Assembly: GCF_016757755.1 (NCBI RefSeq)
Contig: NZ_CP068437.1
Span: 4,898,001 to 4,962,000, forward strand
DNA: 64,000 bases
Source of the DNA: Shewanella sp. KX20019
Lineage (GTDB): Bacteria; Pseudomonadota; Gammaproteobacteria; Enterobacterales; Shewanellaceae
Reading direction: 5' to 3'
Position 1 is the stretch's first letter; each line of letters starts with the position of its first letter. This document shows positions 1 to 8,216 of the stretch, one piece after another. A program made the position numbers and the translations under genes. The notes under the pieces were generated by a model that was given only the letters and a program-made list of their open reading frames with translations, had not been told where the DNA came from and made no database searches.

Positions 1-579
1 CTTATCGACAGAGGTGACTTTTTTACGGCGCCCTTGAGCAGTCTCGAAGGCAATCTTCGCGATACGCGTGATCTCTTTGCGGCTATAGCGCATGGTATCA
101 AAAGCTTCTTCGTTTTCGCCCTCACCTTGACGACCTTTAGGCTTACCAAAATAGATACCACTGGTGAGCTCGCGTACACAAAGTACGTCAAAACCACGCG
201 ATGAAATATCGCTGCGTAGCGGTGACATATGCTCAAGCCCAGCATGCAATTTAGCCGGGCGCATATTACAAAACAGTTCAAAGTGACCACGCAGAGGCAA
301 CAAGGCTCCGCGTTCTGGCTGATCATTTGGCGCTAAATGTTCCCACTTAGGACCGCCGACAGAGCCAAAAAGAATAGCGTCTGCGGCTTCACAGCCTTTT
401 AGAGTTGCGTCAGGTAAAGGGCAACCTTGATTATCAATAGCGGCGCCGCCAACATCATAATCCGTATATTCAATAGAAAGCGCGAAGCGTTCCTCTATAG
501 CCGTTAGCACTTTACGGGCCTCTGCCATGACTTCAGGACCAATACCATCTCCAGCCAACACTGCTATTTGATAACTCAT
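1..579 (-). CDS. leuB: 3-isopropylmalate dehydrogenase, 3' part missing
   Basis: LeuB oxidises and decarboxylates 3-isopropylmalate in leucine synthesis, in the cytoplasm. The first 193 codons are present and open; the rest lies left of the window. The protein begins MSYQIAVLAGDGIGPEV, the usual nucleotide-binding start of the isocitrate/isopropylmalate dehydrogenase family, and contains the FGSVGGPKW and LRSDISSRGFDVLCVRELT type segments of LeuB. A good Shine-Dalgarno (aaaggag) lies just before the ATG. It follows leuA by 64 bp on the same strand, so leuA and leuB form one operon read from the attenuated promoter upstream of leuA. Confidence 0.95.
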   Translation of the reverse strand, partial: MSYQIAVLAGDGIGPEVMAEARKVLTAIEERFALSIEYTDYDVGGAAIDNQGCPLPDATLKGCEAADAILFGSVGGPKWEHLAPNDQPERGALLPLRGHFELFCNMRPAKLHAGLEHMSPLRSDISSRGFDVLCVRELTSGIYFGKPKGRQGEGENEEAFDTMRYSRKEITRIAKIAFETAQGRRKKVTSVDK

Positions 580-643
580 ACGACAATTAACTCCTTTAAT
601 TTTTCTAAATTCGGCTACATCTAATCATTACTGTGTTTAACCT

Positions 644-2215
644 CTAAACACAGCCTAGCTCTTGTTTATTCTGCTTAATTTTCTGCTTACAATCAGCGAC
701 TTTATCGGCTCGCCACGTTAGGTTCATCACATGAACTAATGCTTTAACAGAGGCCTCTACAACGTCGGTCGCAAGCCCTACACCATGAAAATTCTGCTGA
801 TGATAACTGGCGGTAATGTCAACCTGACCCAGCGCATTTTGCCCTTCGCCTTTTGCGCCAAGTTGGTAGCTAGTAATATCAATCTCACAACCACTCGCAC
901 GTGCAACGGCTTTATAAGCAGCATCGACAGGGCCATTACCAATAGCGGCTTCGGTAACGGTCTCACCATTAACTTCAACTTTAACCGTGGCTGTTGCGCT
1001 GCCTTCGGTAGAATCTGAATGCACCACTAACTGCTGTAATTTAAAATGATCATCATCTTCGGCTTGTGCTTCCATAAAGGCTAGCGCTTCAAGATCGTAA
1101 TCAAATACCTGGCCTTTTTTGTCCGCTAACACCAAGAAATCGTTATACAACACATCCATATCGTAATCTTGCTCACCATAGCCAAGTTCGCTCATGCGGT
1201 GCTTAATCACGTGTCTTCCAGAGCGTGACGTCATATTCAGGTTGCTACGGTTCAAACCGATACTTTCTGGCGTCATGATCTCGTAAGTATTCTGTGCCTT
1301 TAACATGCCATCTTGATGAATACCGGAAGAGTGAGTAAAAGCGTTAGCCCCCACTATCGCCTTGTTTGCCTGCACCGGCATATTACAAAGCTGACTGACC
1401 AAACTCGAGGTACGATGGATCTCTTTGGCATTAATGCCAGTCTCTAATCCCAACGCGCCTTTACGAGTTGATAGGATCATCGCGATCTCTTCTAACGAAC
1501 AGTTACCTGCACGTTCACCAATACCATTGACGGTACACTCAATTTGGCGGGCACCATGTTGCACCGCAGTAATAGAGTTGGCCACCGACAAACCAAGGTC
1601 ATCATGACAGTGAACTGAAATAACAGCTTGGTCAATATTCGGTACACGATTAAACAGAGTCTGAATAATGCCACCAAATTCACTCGGTACCGTATAACCG
1701 ACAGTGTCAGGAATATTAATCGTGCGAGCACCAGCTTTAATCGCCTCTTCAACCATTCTACAAAGGTTATCAATCGGCGTACGGCCGGCATCTTCACAGG
1801 AAAACTCAACATCATCGGTAAATCGGCGCGCATACTTAACAGCACTCACAGCCATTTCCAACACCTGGTCAAAAGAGCGCTTAAGCTTATTTTCAACATG
1901 AATTGTTGAGGTTGATATAAAGGTGTGGATACGGAACTGATCGGCCACCGATAATGCCTGTGCCGCCGCGTCTATATCTTTCTCTAGGGCTCGTGATAGC
2001 GCACAAACTCGGCTATTTTTTACGGTTCTAGCAATGGTCTGTACCGACTCAAAGTCACCCGGTGATGACACCGGAAAGCCCACTTCCATAACATCAACGC
2101 CAAGACGTTCCAATGCCAAGGCAATTTGAAGCTTCTCTTTAACCGTTAAACTGGCTGCTAATGCTTGTTCGCCATCACGTAGCGTCGTGTCAAATATAAT
2201 CACGCGGTCAGACAT
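644..2215 (-). CDS. leuA: 2-isopropylmalate synthase
   Basis: LeuA condenses acetyl-CoA with 2-ketoisovalerate, the committed step of leucine synthesis. The 523-residue length matches the family. The N-terminal HMGL-like TIM barrel shows the metal and substrate motifs DTTLRDGEQ (residues 9-17) and HCHDDLG (about 202-208). The C-terminal part (about 390-510) is the LeuA regulatory dimerisation domain that binds leucine. leuB lies directly downstream on the same strand. Expression is probably controlled by transcription attenuation, because a leucine-rich leader peptide and a terminator lie between the promoter and this gene. Confidence 0.96.
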   Translation of the reverse strand: MSDRVIIFDTTLRDGEQALAASLTVKEKLQIALALERLGVDVMEVGFPVSSPGDFESVQTIARTVKNSRVCALSRALEKDIDAAAQALSVADQFRIHTFISTSTIHVENKLKRSFDQVLEMAVSAVKYARRFTDDVEFSCEDAGRTPIDNLCRMVEEAIKAGARTINIPDTVGYTVPSEFGGIIQTLFNRVPNIDQAVISVHCHDDLGLSVANSITAVQHGARQIECTVNGIGERAGNCSLEEIAMILSTRKGALGLETGINAKEIHRTSSLVSQLCNMPVQANKAIVGANAFTHSSGIHQDGMLKAQNTYEIMTPESIGLNRSNLNMTSRSGRHVIKHRMSELGYGEQDYDMDVLYNDFLVLADKKGQVFDYDLEALAFMEAQAEDDDHFKLQQLVVHSDSTEGSATATVKVEVNGETVTEAAIGNGPVDAAYKAVARASGCEIDITSYQLGAKGEGQNALGQVDITASYHQQNFHGVGLATDVVEASVKALVHVMNLTWRADKVADCKQKIKQNKQELGCV

Positions 2216-2271
2216 CTATTATCTCCATTGAACTTCAAGCGTTCAGTTATTCTTTCAGGCAATTTAAATAC

Positions 2272-2300
2272 AAAAAACCCCGCGTATTATGCGCGGGGTT
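2272..2300 (-). terminator. leu operon attenuator (rho-independent terminator)
   Basis: Read on the minus strand this is a 9-bp perfect GC-rich stem (AACCCCGCG/CGCGGGGTT) with a 7-nt loop followed by six T. It sits between the leader peptide (2332-2400) and leuA (start 2215), the position and form expected of an amino-acid attenuator. Confidence 0.85.
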
Positions 2301-2331
2301 TATAAATGCAGACTTTCTCAAGCGTGTAGCA

Positions 2332-2400
2332 CTATATCCGCCGCGCAGTAACTGCGAGAGTGAGAATGAGGAGTCGGAATAGTGTGCTTGTATGTTTCAT
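2332..2400 (-). CDS. leuL: leu operon leader peptide
   Basis: A 22-codon open frame reads MKHTSTLFRLLILTLAVTARRI. Five of the 22 residues are leucine, four of them CTC and one CTA, clustered at residues 7-15. Just downstream lies a strong terminator before leuA. This is the layout of a leucine leader peptide whose ribosome stalls when charged tRNA-Leu is scarce, allowing read-through. The ribosome-binding site is weak. The peptide was read directly from the bases; its regulatory role is inferred from the classical leu attenuation model. Confidence 0.85.
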   Translation of the reverse strand: MKHTSTLFRLLILTLAVTARRI

Positions 2401-2458
2401 TGTTTATTATTCATCTTTATTAAATAATTATTCCAGCATGAGTTGCTGCTTGGGTTAA

Positions 2459-2487
2459 TTTTTAACGCGAGCAGCGACCAGTGTCAA
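2459..2487 (-). promoter_or_regulatory. probable leu operon promoter
   Basis: On the minus strand a perfect -35 (TTGACA, 2482-2487) is followed after 17 nt by TAAAAA (2459-2464). It lies about 60 bp upstream of the leader peptide start. Confidence 0.6.
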
Positions 2488-2732
2488 GTCTAAATTGCTC
2501 AACTTTAGCATTTATCAAGCCGAACATTGCTTGAAAAAAACTCAACCTTAGACTTTAAAGTCGCCAAACAATAAAAGCACGCAATATTATTGCTATGCTG
2601 TACTCGAAATAGACTTATGTCGCAATATTCTCAACTGTTTAGCTTTTTTATGCATATTTTTATATAAAATAGTTATAATGACGCCGTTCTGCTAATGGAA
2701 AGCGGATTAAAGAGTCACCACCGGAGCTAAAA

Positions 2733-4481
2733 ATGGATTTTAGGATCATCGTACTTTGTCTCGCATTCTGGATTTCGCCAGTATTGGCGAGTACGTTGGA
2801 ACAACTTGAGCAATTAAATACCCTGGTATTTCAATATCCAAGTCAAGCACTGTCGGAGATTAATGCGCTTGAAAGTAATTTTGTCGGTATGCCAAGATCT
2901 GACTCGACATTAATGCGTTTGAGTGCACTAAAATGCGAATCCTACATTCAGCTTGGCGAAAATTCAGCGGCAATCAATCTCGCACGTTTAAGCGAAGCTA
3001 AAGCAAAACAGTTAAAGCTTGAACAAGCTCGTCCCTACTTTTTAAACTGCATGGCGCAAGCTTATGCTAATTTCGGTGACTATCAACAAGCATTACCGCT
3101 GCTATACTCTTCAATTTCGTTGTCACGCCAACTAAAGCAACCGCAAGCTTTGATCAGTGGTCTATGGCTAAGAAGTCAGCTTAATGCCGATGTTAACCAC
3201 AACAACGCGGCTATTGAAGATCTGCGATTAGCCCTCGACATCTACCCTGACATTAGTCAACAAAAGCAAAAATGGACCTGGCCACCTAAAGGTTACTTGT
3301 ACTCATCAATGGCCAAACAGTTAGCAGCGATAGGTGAGCCAAAAGAGGCGGAGATCAAGCTTAAAAAGGCCTTGAGTGAAGATACAACACAAGGAAAGGT
3401 ACACCTTTTTATTGCTCTTGATATGGCTAAATTTGCTCAGAAAAACCTGCAGCCAAACCTGCGAGATAAGTATACGCAGCTAGCCAGAGCTAAACTCGCC
3501 GAACTGGGTACACCACTGGAGCTTGCGATTGCTTATAAAGCAATTGCGCTGATTGACTTTAACAGTGGAAAATATAGCAGTGCCGAGCAGCTCATCAATC
3601 TAAGTTTAAATACATTTCGTAAGGAAGCGGATGCGATTAGCACCATTAGTGTTTTATGGCTAAATGCACAAATTAAGCTAAAACAGCACAATGAAACTAT
3701 GGGTTTGACGCTAATGGAGCAAGCCATATCATTGGCAAAAGAAAATGCTCGCTACTCAGACTTAAAGAGTTGCTATGCCACATTGGCAACTTACTTTGCA
3801 GCACAAGGCAATTTCTCATTGGCATATCAATATCAGTTAAAACAATTAGATGCACTAGAAAATGAAACTCGTTCTATTAAGAATATTTGGCTATCACAGC
3901 TAAAGGCAGATTTAAGCCGACAAGAGCAAATCACCCCCGCAAAAATTCCGGTTATCGCGGCGGCAATACCCAATGGGATGATACCCAGTTCTTTGTTTCC
4001 GATCGCAATAGCAATCATCGGCCTAATTATATTTGTTACCTGGTATCAAAAAAGGGCGCCACAACAGCAACCTGCAGACCCCGTCATTGTTAATTTTGCA
4101 ACAAGGACCGATAACAAAAATGCACTTGAAAATCTGTTAAATGTCAGCAAGCAAGCGGGTTATCCCTTGTCGCTATTAGTCTTCAACCCCAAGCATATCT
4201 TTGCTGCCGATCTGCCCATTGTTATAGAGCAGCTAAATACCAAATTAAGAGAACAGGATGTGCTGTTACAGCAAGCAGATCAGCAGATCATCATCATGCT
4301 ACCGCATACGTCAGAACAGGGTGCCATTAATGTAATCAATCAGCTCTCGAGCACTATTTCGGTGTGGCAAGAAAACAATAAAGTGAATATTGGTCTATCG
4401 TGTATGCAGCAATTCGATAATCTACAATCGATGATCAAGCGCGCCAATATTAGCCAACTGCGGAAACTAAAAACCAGCTAA
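2733..4481 (+). CDS. secreted/membrane TPR protein with degenerate GGDEF-like C-terminus
   Basis: A 582-residue protein with a signal peptide (MDFRIIVLCLAFWISPVLAS). Roughly residues 20-390 are helical repeats of TPR type (LNCMAQAYANFGDYQQALPLL and similar), expected in the periplasm. One membrane segment follows (about 415-435, SLFPIAIAIIGLIIFVTWY). The cytoplasmic C-terminus (about 455-582) keeps the fold signature of a diguanylate cyclase (LLVFNPKHI, KLREQDVLLQQADQQIIIMLPHT) but has no GGDEF signature, with QQADQQI in its place. It is therefore probably a non-enzymatic sensor or scaffold. Topology resembles the TPR-TM-GGDEF proteins common in Shewanella. Function is not known. It is monocistronic and convergent with recQ. 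Confidence 0.75.
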   Translation: MDFRIIVLCLAFWISPVLASTLEQLEQLNTLVFQYPSQALSEINALESNFVGMPRSDSTLMRLSALKCESYIQLGENSAAINLARLSEAKAKQLKLEQARPYFLNCMAQAYANFGDYQQALPLLYSSISLSRQLKQPQALISGLWLRSQLNADVNHNNAAIEDLRLALDIYPDISQQKQKWTWPPKGYLYSSMAKQLAAIGEPKEAEIKLKKALSEDTTQGKVHLFIALDMAKFAQKNLQPNLRDKYTQLARAKLAELGTPLELAIAYKAIALIDFNSGKYSSAEQLINLSLNTFRKEADAISTISVLWLNAQIKLKQHNETMGLTLMEQAISLAKENARYSDLKSCYATLATYFAAQGNFSLAYQYQLKQLDALENETRSIKNIWLSQLKADLSRQEQITPAKIPVIAAAIPNGMIPSSLFPIAIAIIGLIIFVTWYQKRAPQQQPADPVIVNFATRTDNKNALENLLNVSKQAGYPLSLLVFNPKHIFAADLPIVIEQLNTKLREQDVLLQQADQQIIIMLPHTSEQGAINVINQLSSTISVWQENNKVNIGLSCMQQFDNLQSMIKRANISQLRKLKTS

Positions 4482-4492
4482 AACAACACTCA

Positions 4493-6316
4493 TTAGCCTT
4501 CGGCTAAGTAATTTTCGATCTCATCTAAAAACTCGCCACCGAAGCGCTCCAATTTGCGCTCACCAACTCCATTAACCGCAAGCAGCTCACCTGGGCTGGT
4601 AGGTAAAATAGACGCCATCTCGGCTAAAGTGGCATCGTTAAATACCAGATACGGCGGCACATCTAGTTCCTCAGCCAAGGTTCGTCTTAATAACTTTAGT
4701 CTGGCAAAGAGTTTACGATCATAATTGATTGGTGCTTTAGGGTTATGCCCACGACGCTTAGTGGTTTGGATAACGATTCGTGGTTCAGCCAGTAATAACT
4801 CAACCTCCCCTTTCAATACCATTCGTGCTGAAGGATTAAGGGTCACTGATGAGCCTCGAGTGATATCTTGGTTAGCTAGCCCTAGATGAATAAGCTGACG
4901 TATAACGCTTAGCCAGTGCTCATGACTCTTCTCTTTTCCTATTCCCCAAGTCGATAGCTTGTTGTGTCCTCGCTCCATCACAGTGGCTGCTTTAGAGCCT
5001 CTGAGCACTTCGATAAGGTGATTCACACCAAAACGTTGCCCTAGTCGATAGATGCACGACAGCACTTTTTGCGCATCTTGAATACCATTATATTTTTTAG
5101 GCGGGTCCAAGCATATGTCGCAGTTACCGCAGGGTTCTAATGCACTTTCATCAAAATAGTGCAGCAACACTTGGCGGCGACATGTCTGCGCCTCGGCGAA
5201 GGCAGCCATGGTGTTGAGTTTATGAAACTCAACCTGCTGCTGTGGCCCAGGTTCCGATTGCTCAATAAGATGCCTAACCCTGCCGATATCCGCAGGGTCA
5301 AACAACAGCAGAGCTTCGGAATCGAGACCGTCTCGGCCAGCTCGGCCGGTTTCTTGGTAATAAGCTTCAACACTTTTTGGAATGTCGTAATGCACCACGT
5401 AACGCACATTGGACTTGTTGATCCCCATGCCGAACGCCACGGTTGCGACCACTATATCCAGTTGATCTTTTAGGAACCTATCTTGTACATCGGCGCGCTC
5501 TTCTTGAGTTCGACCGGCATGGTACGCTTCGGCCTGGTGCCCCTGCAGACGCAAACGCTCAGCGACTTCGTCGACTCTGCGGCGACTACTGCAGTAAACG
5601 ATGCCACTGTTACCATTTTGCGCATCTATAAACTGCCTTAATTGGTTGGCGGCATTGAGCTTTTCAGCAACGGTATAGCGAATATTAGGCCTATCAAAAC
5701 TGGTCAATAGCGAGAATGGCTTGATTGTCAGTCGATCACAGATATCCACCCGCGTGGCGTTATCTGCCGTCGCGGTTAATGCCATGATCGGCACTTGCGG
5801 AAACTGCTGCCGTAAGCGACCAAGCGCGGCATATTCAGGCCTAAAATCATGGCCCCACTGTGAAATACAATGCGCTTCATCAATAGCGAATAAGGAGATA
5901 TTCAACTCATGCAGTCGATCAATAAAACTGGCTTGCAGTAATCGCTCTGGTGAAACGTAAAGCAACTTAAGCTCACCATAATGCATCTGCTGCAAAATCT
6001 GCTGGCTCACTTCTCGAGGTTGAGACGAGTTAAGATAAGCCGCCGCCACTCCGGTCTGAATAAGACTATCGACTTGATCTTTCATTAACGAGATCAGTGG
6101 CGATACCACTATCGTTAAACCTGACAGTTGCAATGCGGGCAGCTGATAACACAGGCTTTTACCACCGCCAGTCGGCATGATCACTAAGCAGTCTTGTCCA
6201 GCGCAGATCTGTTCAACGACCTCACGCTGCCCCTCTCTAAAGGTGCGATATCCAAAGACAGACTGAAGGCTTGCAGATAACTGTTCGACTGGTTGTTCGA
6301 TTGCCGCCTGATCCAT
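4493..6316 (-). CDS. recQ: ATP-dependent DNA helicase RecQ
   Basis: RecQ is a 3'-5' DNA helicase of the RecF recombination pathway. The 607 residues carry the helicase motifs in order: Walker A MPTGGGKSLCYQLP (about 48-61), DEAH box (FAIDEAHCISQWGHDFRPEY, about 143-162), TATA motif (MALTATAD), and QETGRAGRDG in the second RecA-like domain. The zinc-binding cysteines (CRRQVLLHYFDE...CGNCDIC) and a C-terminal HRDC domain (about 530-600) complete a full-length protein. Neighbours yigI and rarD lie near recQ in E. coli as well. Confidence 0.97.
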   Translation of the reverse strand: MDQAAIEQPVEQLSASLQSVFGYRTFREGQREVVEQICAGQDCLVIMPTGGGKSLCYQLPALQLSGLTIVVSPLISLMKDQVDSLIQTGVAAAYLNSSQPREVSQQILQQMHYGELKLLYVSPERLLQASFIDRLHELNISLFAIDEAHCISQWGHDFRPEYAALGRLRQQFPQVPIMALTATADNATRVDICDRLTIKPFSLLTSFDRPNIRYTVAEKLNAANQLRQFIDAQNGNSGIVYCSSRRRVDEVAERLRLQGHQAEAYHAGRTQEERADVQDRFLKDQLDIVVATVAFGMGINKSNVRYVVHYDIPKSVEAYYQETGRAGRDGLDSEALLLFDPADIGRVRHLIEQSEPGPQQQVEFHKLNTMAAFAEAQTCRRQVLLHYFDESALEPCGNCDICLDPPKKYNGIQDAQKVLSCIYRLGQRFGVNHLIEVLRGSKAATVMERGHNKLSTWGIGKEKSHEHWLSVIRQLIHLGLANQDITRGSSVTLNPSARMVLKGEVELLLAEPRIVIQTTKRRGHNPKAPINYDRKLFARLKLLRRTLAEELDVPPYLVFNDATLAEMASILPTSPGELLAVNGVGERKLERFGGEFLDEIENYLAEG

Positions 6317-6488
6317 AGTAAACCTGTGTTAAATATAAGGCCGACCATTCTAATGGAGCGAACTGCTGTTGTCTCTCCCCAAACGTTTTATCGATTAAAA
6401 TTTAAACTTGCAACATAGGCTCCATTAGCGATAGATTAAATGCTCTAATTTAAGCGATTGTTCCTAAAAGGAACTAGCAGGGAGCTAT

Positions 6489-6953
6489 ATGAGTAATATA
6501 ATTCAACAAGAAACATTACGCAGGGTCGCTGAAGTTTTTGACAAACACGTGCCTTTTCACAACCTACTCGGCATGGACATTAAACGTTATGATGTCGATG
6601 GCATTGAAGTCGTCGTAAAAATGAAGCCAGAATTAATTGGTAACATCCATCAGCAAATACTCCATGGCGGCGTCACGGCCACCGTACTGGACGTGGTAGG
6701 CGGGTTAACTGCTTTTTCAGGCCTAGTTGCCAGCCGCGACGATTGGAGTATTGAAGAGCTGGAAAAGCGTATTAAAACTTTAGGCACTATCGATCTTAGA
6801 ATCGACTATTTGCGTCCAGGGCGAGGCGAGATCTTTACCGGTACCGGTACGGTCATTCGCGCCGGCAATCGAGTGTCAGTCTCCAGAATGGAGCTACATA
6901 ATGAACAGGGTGATCATATTGCTTTCGGTACGGGCACATACATGGTGGGCTAA
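6489..6953 (+). CDS. yigI: hotdog-fold thioesterase family protein (YigI)
   Basis: A 154-residue PaaI/YigI-type hotdog protein, expected to hydrolyse acyl-CoA thioesters in the cytoplasm; the physiological substrate is not certain. The hotdog core is visible in ILHGGVTATVLDVVGGLTAF (about 57-76), the long helix with the HGG turn, and in IDLRIDYLRPGRGEIFTGTG. A Shine-Dalgarno (agggag) lies 6 nt before the ATG. Position between recQ and rarD matches the E. coli neighbourhood and supports the YigI assignment. Confidence 0.8.
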   Translation: MSNIIQQETLRRVAEVFDKHVPFHNLLGMDIKRYDVDGIEVVVKMKPELIGNIHQQILHGGVTATVLDVVGGLTAFSGLVASRDDWSIEELEKRIKTLGTIDLRIDYLRPGRGEIFTGTGTVIRAGNRVSVSRMELHNEQGDHIAFGTGTYMVG

Positions 6954-6977
6954 TCAAAGTATGACAGCGATGCTTGC

Positions 6978-7053
6978 CATCTAACCCATGGCTTTTACGC
7001 TATCAAAATCACCTTCTCAACGCCAAAAACCTACAACAGCGATGGGTTAGATG
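6978..7053. repeat. intergenic inverted repeat
   Basis: A perfect 12-bp inverted repeat (catctaacccat at 6978-6989, atgggttagatg at 7042-7053) encloses 52 bp. It follows the yigI stop codon. It could be a transcript-end structure or a remnant of a small mobile repeat; no T-run follows. Confidence 0.4.
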
Positions 7054-7150
7054 ATTCTTCGGTCTGACACGGTGCTGATACGGAAGTATTTATTTTCTCA
7101 CTGTCACTGTTTGCTAACACGCTAGCACGTATCTTGAGCTATAGCGGATA

Positions 7151-7186
7151 TATACCCATCCAATCTGAAGATGCAAGATGGGTATA
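7151..7186. repeat. intergenic palindromic repeat
   Basis: A perfect 10-bp stem (tatacccatc/gatgggtata) with a 16-nt loop, in the gap between yigI and rarD. Similar tatacccatc hairpins are, from memory, scattered between genes in Shewanella genomes. The rest of the 6954-7261 gap shows no gene. Confidence 0.45.
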
Positions 7187-7261
7187 AACACTAAGACTCG
7201 CTTGAGTCTATGCAGCGACAGGATTACACTTGCCGCTACGCCCTCTTTTTAGCACATTCCA

Positions 7262-8149
7262 ATGCAAGATACAGAACACCGTAATGGCATAGCATTTGCC
7301 ATTTGCGCATACACACTATGGGGCTTCGCTCCCCTATACTTTAAACTGCTCACCGATGTGTCTGCGGCTGAAATTTTGCTGCACCGTGTACTTTGGTCAT
7401 TTGTTTTCATGGGGCTGTTAATGAGCCTGTTTGGGGGCTTTAGCCGTGTCAGGCAGCTGTTGAGAAATCCCAAACAATTAGCTGTTCTATGTGTCACCTC
7501 ACTACTTATCGCCGCCAACTGGCTGTTATTTATATGGGCGGTAAATAATGACCATATGCTAGATGCCAGTTTAGGTTATTTTATTAACCCGCTGGTGAAT
7601 GTGTTTCTGGCCATGTTATTCCTCGGTGAGCGCTTACGTAAACTACAGTGGGCTGCGGTTTCTTTAGCCGCCATTGGTGTGTCGGTGCAACTCATATCAT
7701 TTGGCTCTATACCGTTCGTATCGCTTGCTTTAGCGGGATCTTTTGCTTGTTACGGCTTACTGCGTAAAAAGGTCAACGTTGACGCTAAAACAGGCCTGCT
7801 CGTTGAAACAGCCATTTTGATGCCGATAGCACTGATTTACCTACTGAGCAATATGGGTGATTCAATGACACATCTGCTGAACAACGATATGCATCTCAAC
7901 CTATTGTTGTTGGCAGCGGGTATCGTGACCACGGTACCCTTGTTATGTTTTGCCGCAGCTGCAGTACGGATCCCCTTCACTATGCTCGGCTTTTTTCAGT
8001 ACATAGGGCCCAGCATCATGTTTATCCTCGCAGTAAACTTGTTTAATGAGCCCTTTGATATGGAAAAAGGCATTACCTTCGCTTTTATTTGGGCTGCATT
8101 AGTCCTGTTTACCATCGATATGTTCTATAAGCGAAAACAAAAAAGATAA
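7262..8149 (+). CDS. rarD: EamA family transporter RarD
   Basis: A 295-residue inner-membrane protein with about ten hydrophobic segments arranged as two EamA (DMT) halves. The start HRNGIAFAICAYTLWGFAPLYFKLL and the segment AANWLLFIWAVNNDHMLDASLGYFINPLVNV are typical of RarD, linked to chloramphenicol sensitivity in the older literature. Substrate is unknown. It lies 308 bp after yigI and shares a strong bidirectional terminator with argA. Confidence 0.88.
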   Translation: MQDTEHRNGIAFAICAYTLWGFAPLYFKLLTDVSAAEILLHRVLWSFVFMGLLMSLFGGFSRVRQLLRNPKQLAVLCVTSLLIAANWLLFIWAVNNDHMLDASLGYFINPLVNVFLAMLFLGERLRKLQWAAVSLAAIGVSVQLISFGSIPFVSLALAGSFACYGLLRKKVNVDAKTGLLVETAILMPIALIYLLSNMGDSMTHLLNNDMHLNLLLLAAGIVTTVPLLCFAAAAVRIPFTMLGFFQYIGPSIMFILAVNLFNEPFDMEKGITFAFIWAALVLFTIDMFYKRKQKR

Positions 8150-8165
8150 CCGACAGATAGAACGT

Positions 8166-8195
8166 AAAAAGCGAACCTCAATAGGTTCGCTTTTT
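8166..8195. terminator. bidirectional terminator between rarD and argA
   Basis: A 13-bp perfect stem (aaaaagcgaacct/aggttcgcttttt) with a 4-nt loop and T-runs in both directions, between two convergent genes. Confidence 0.88.
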
Positions 8196-8216
8196 ATGTT
8201 TAGGACAGAAGCTGCA

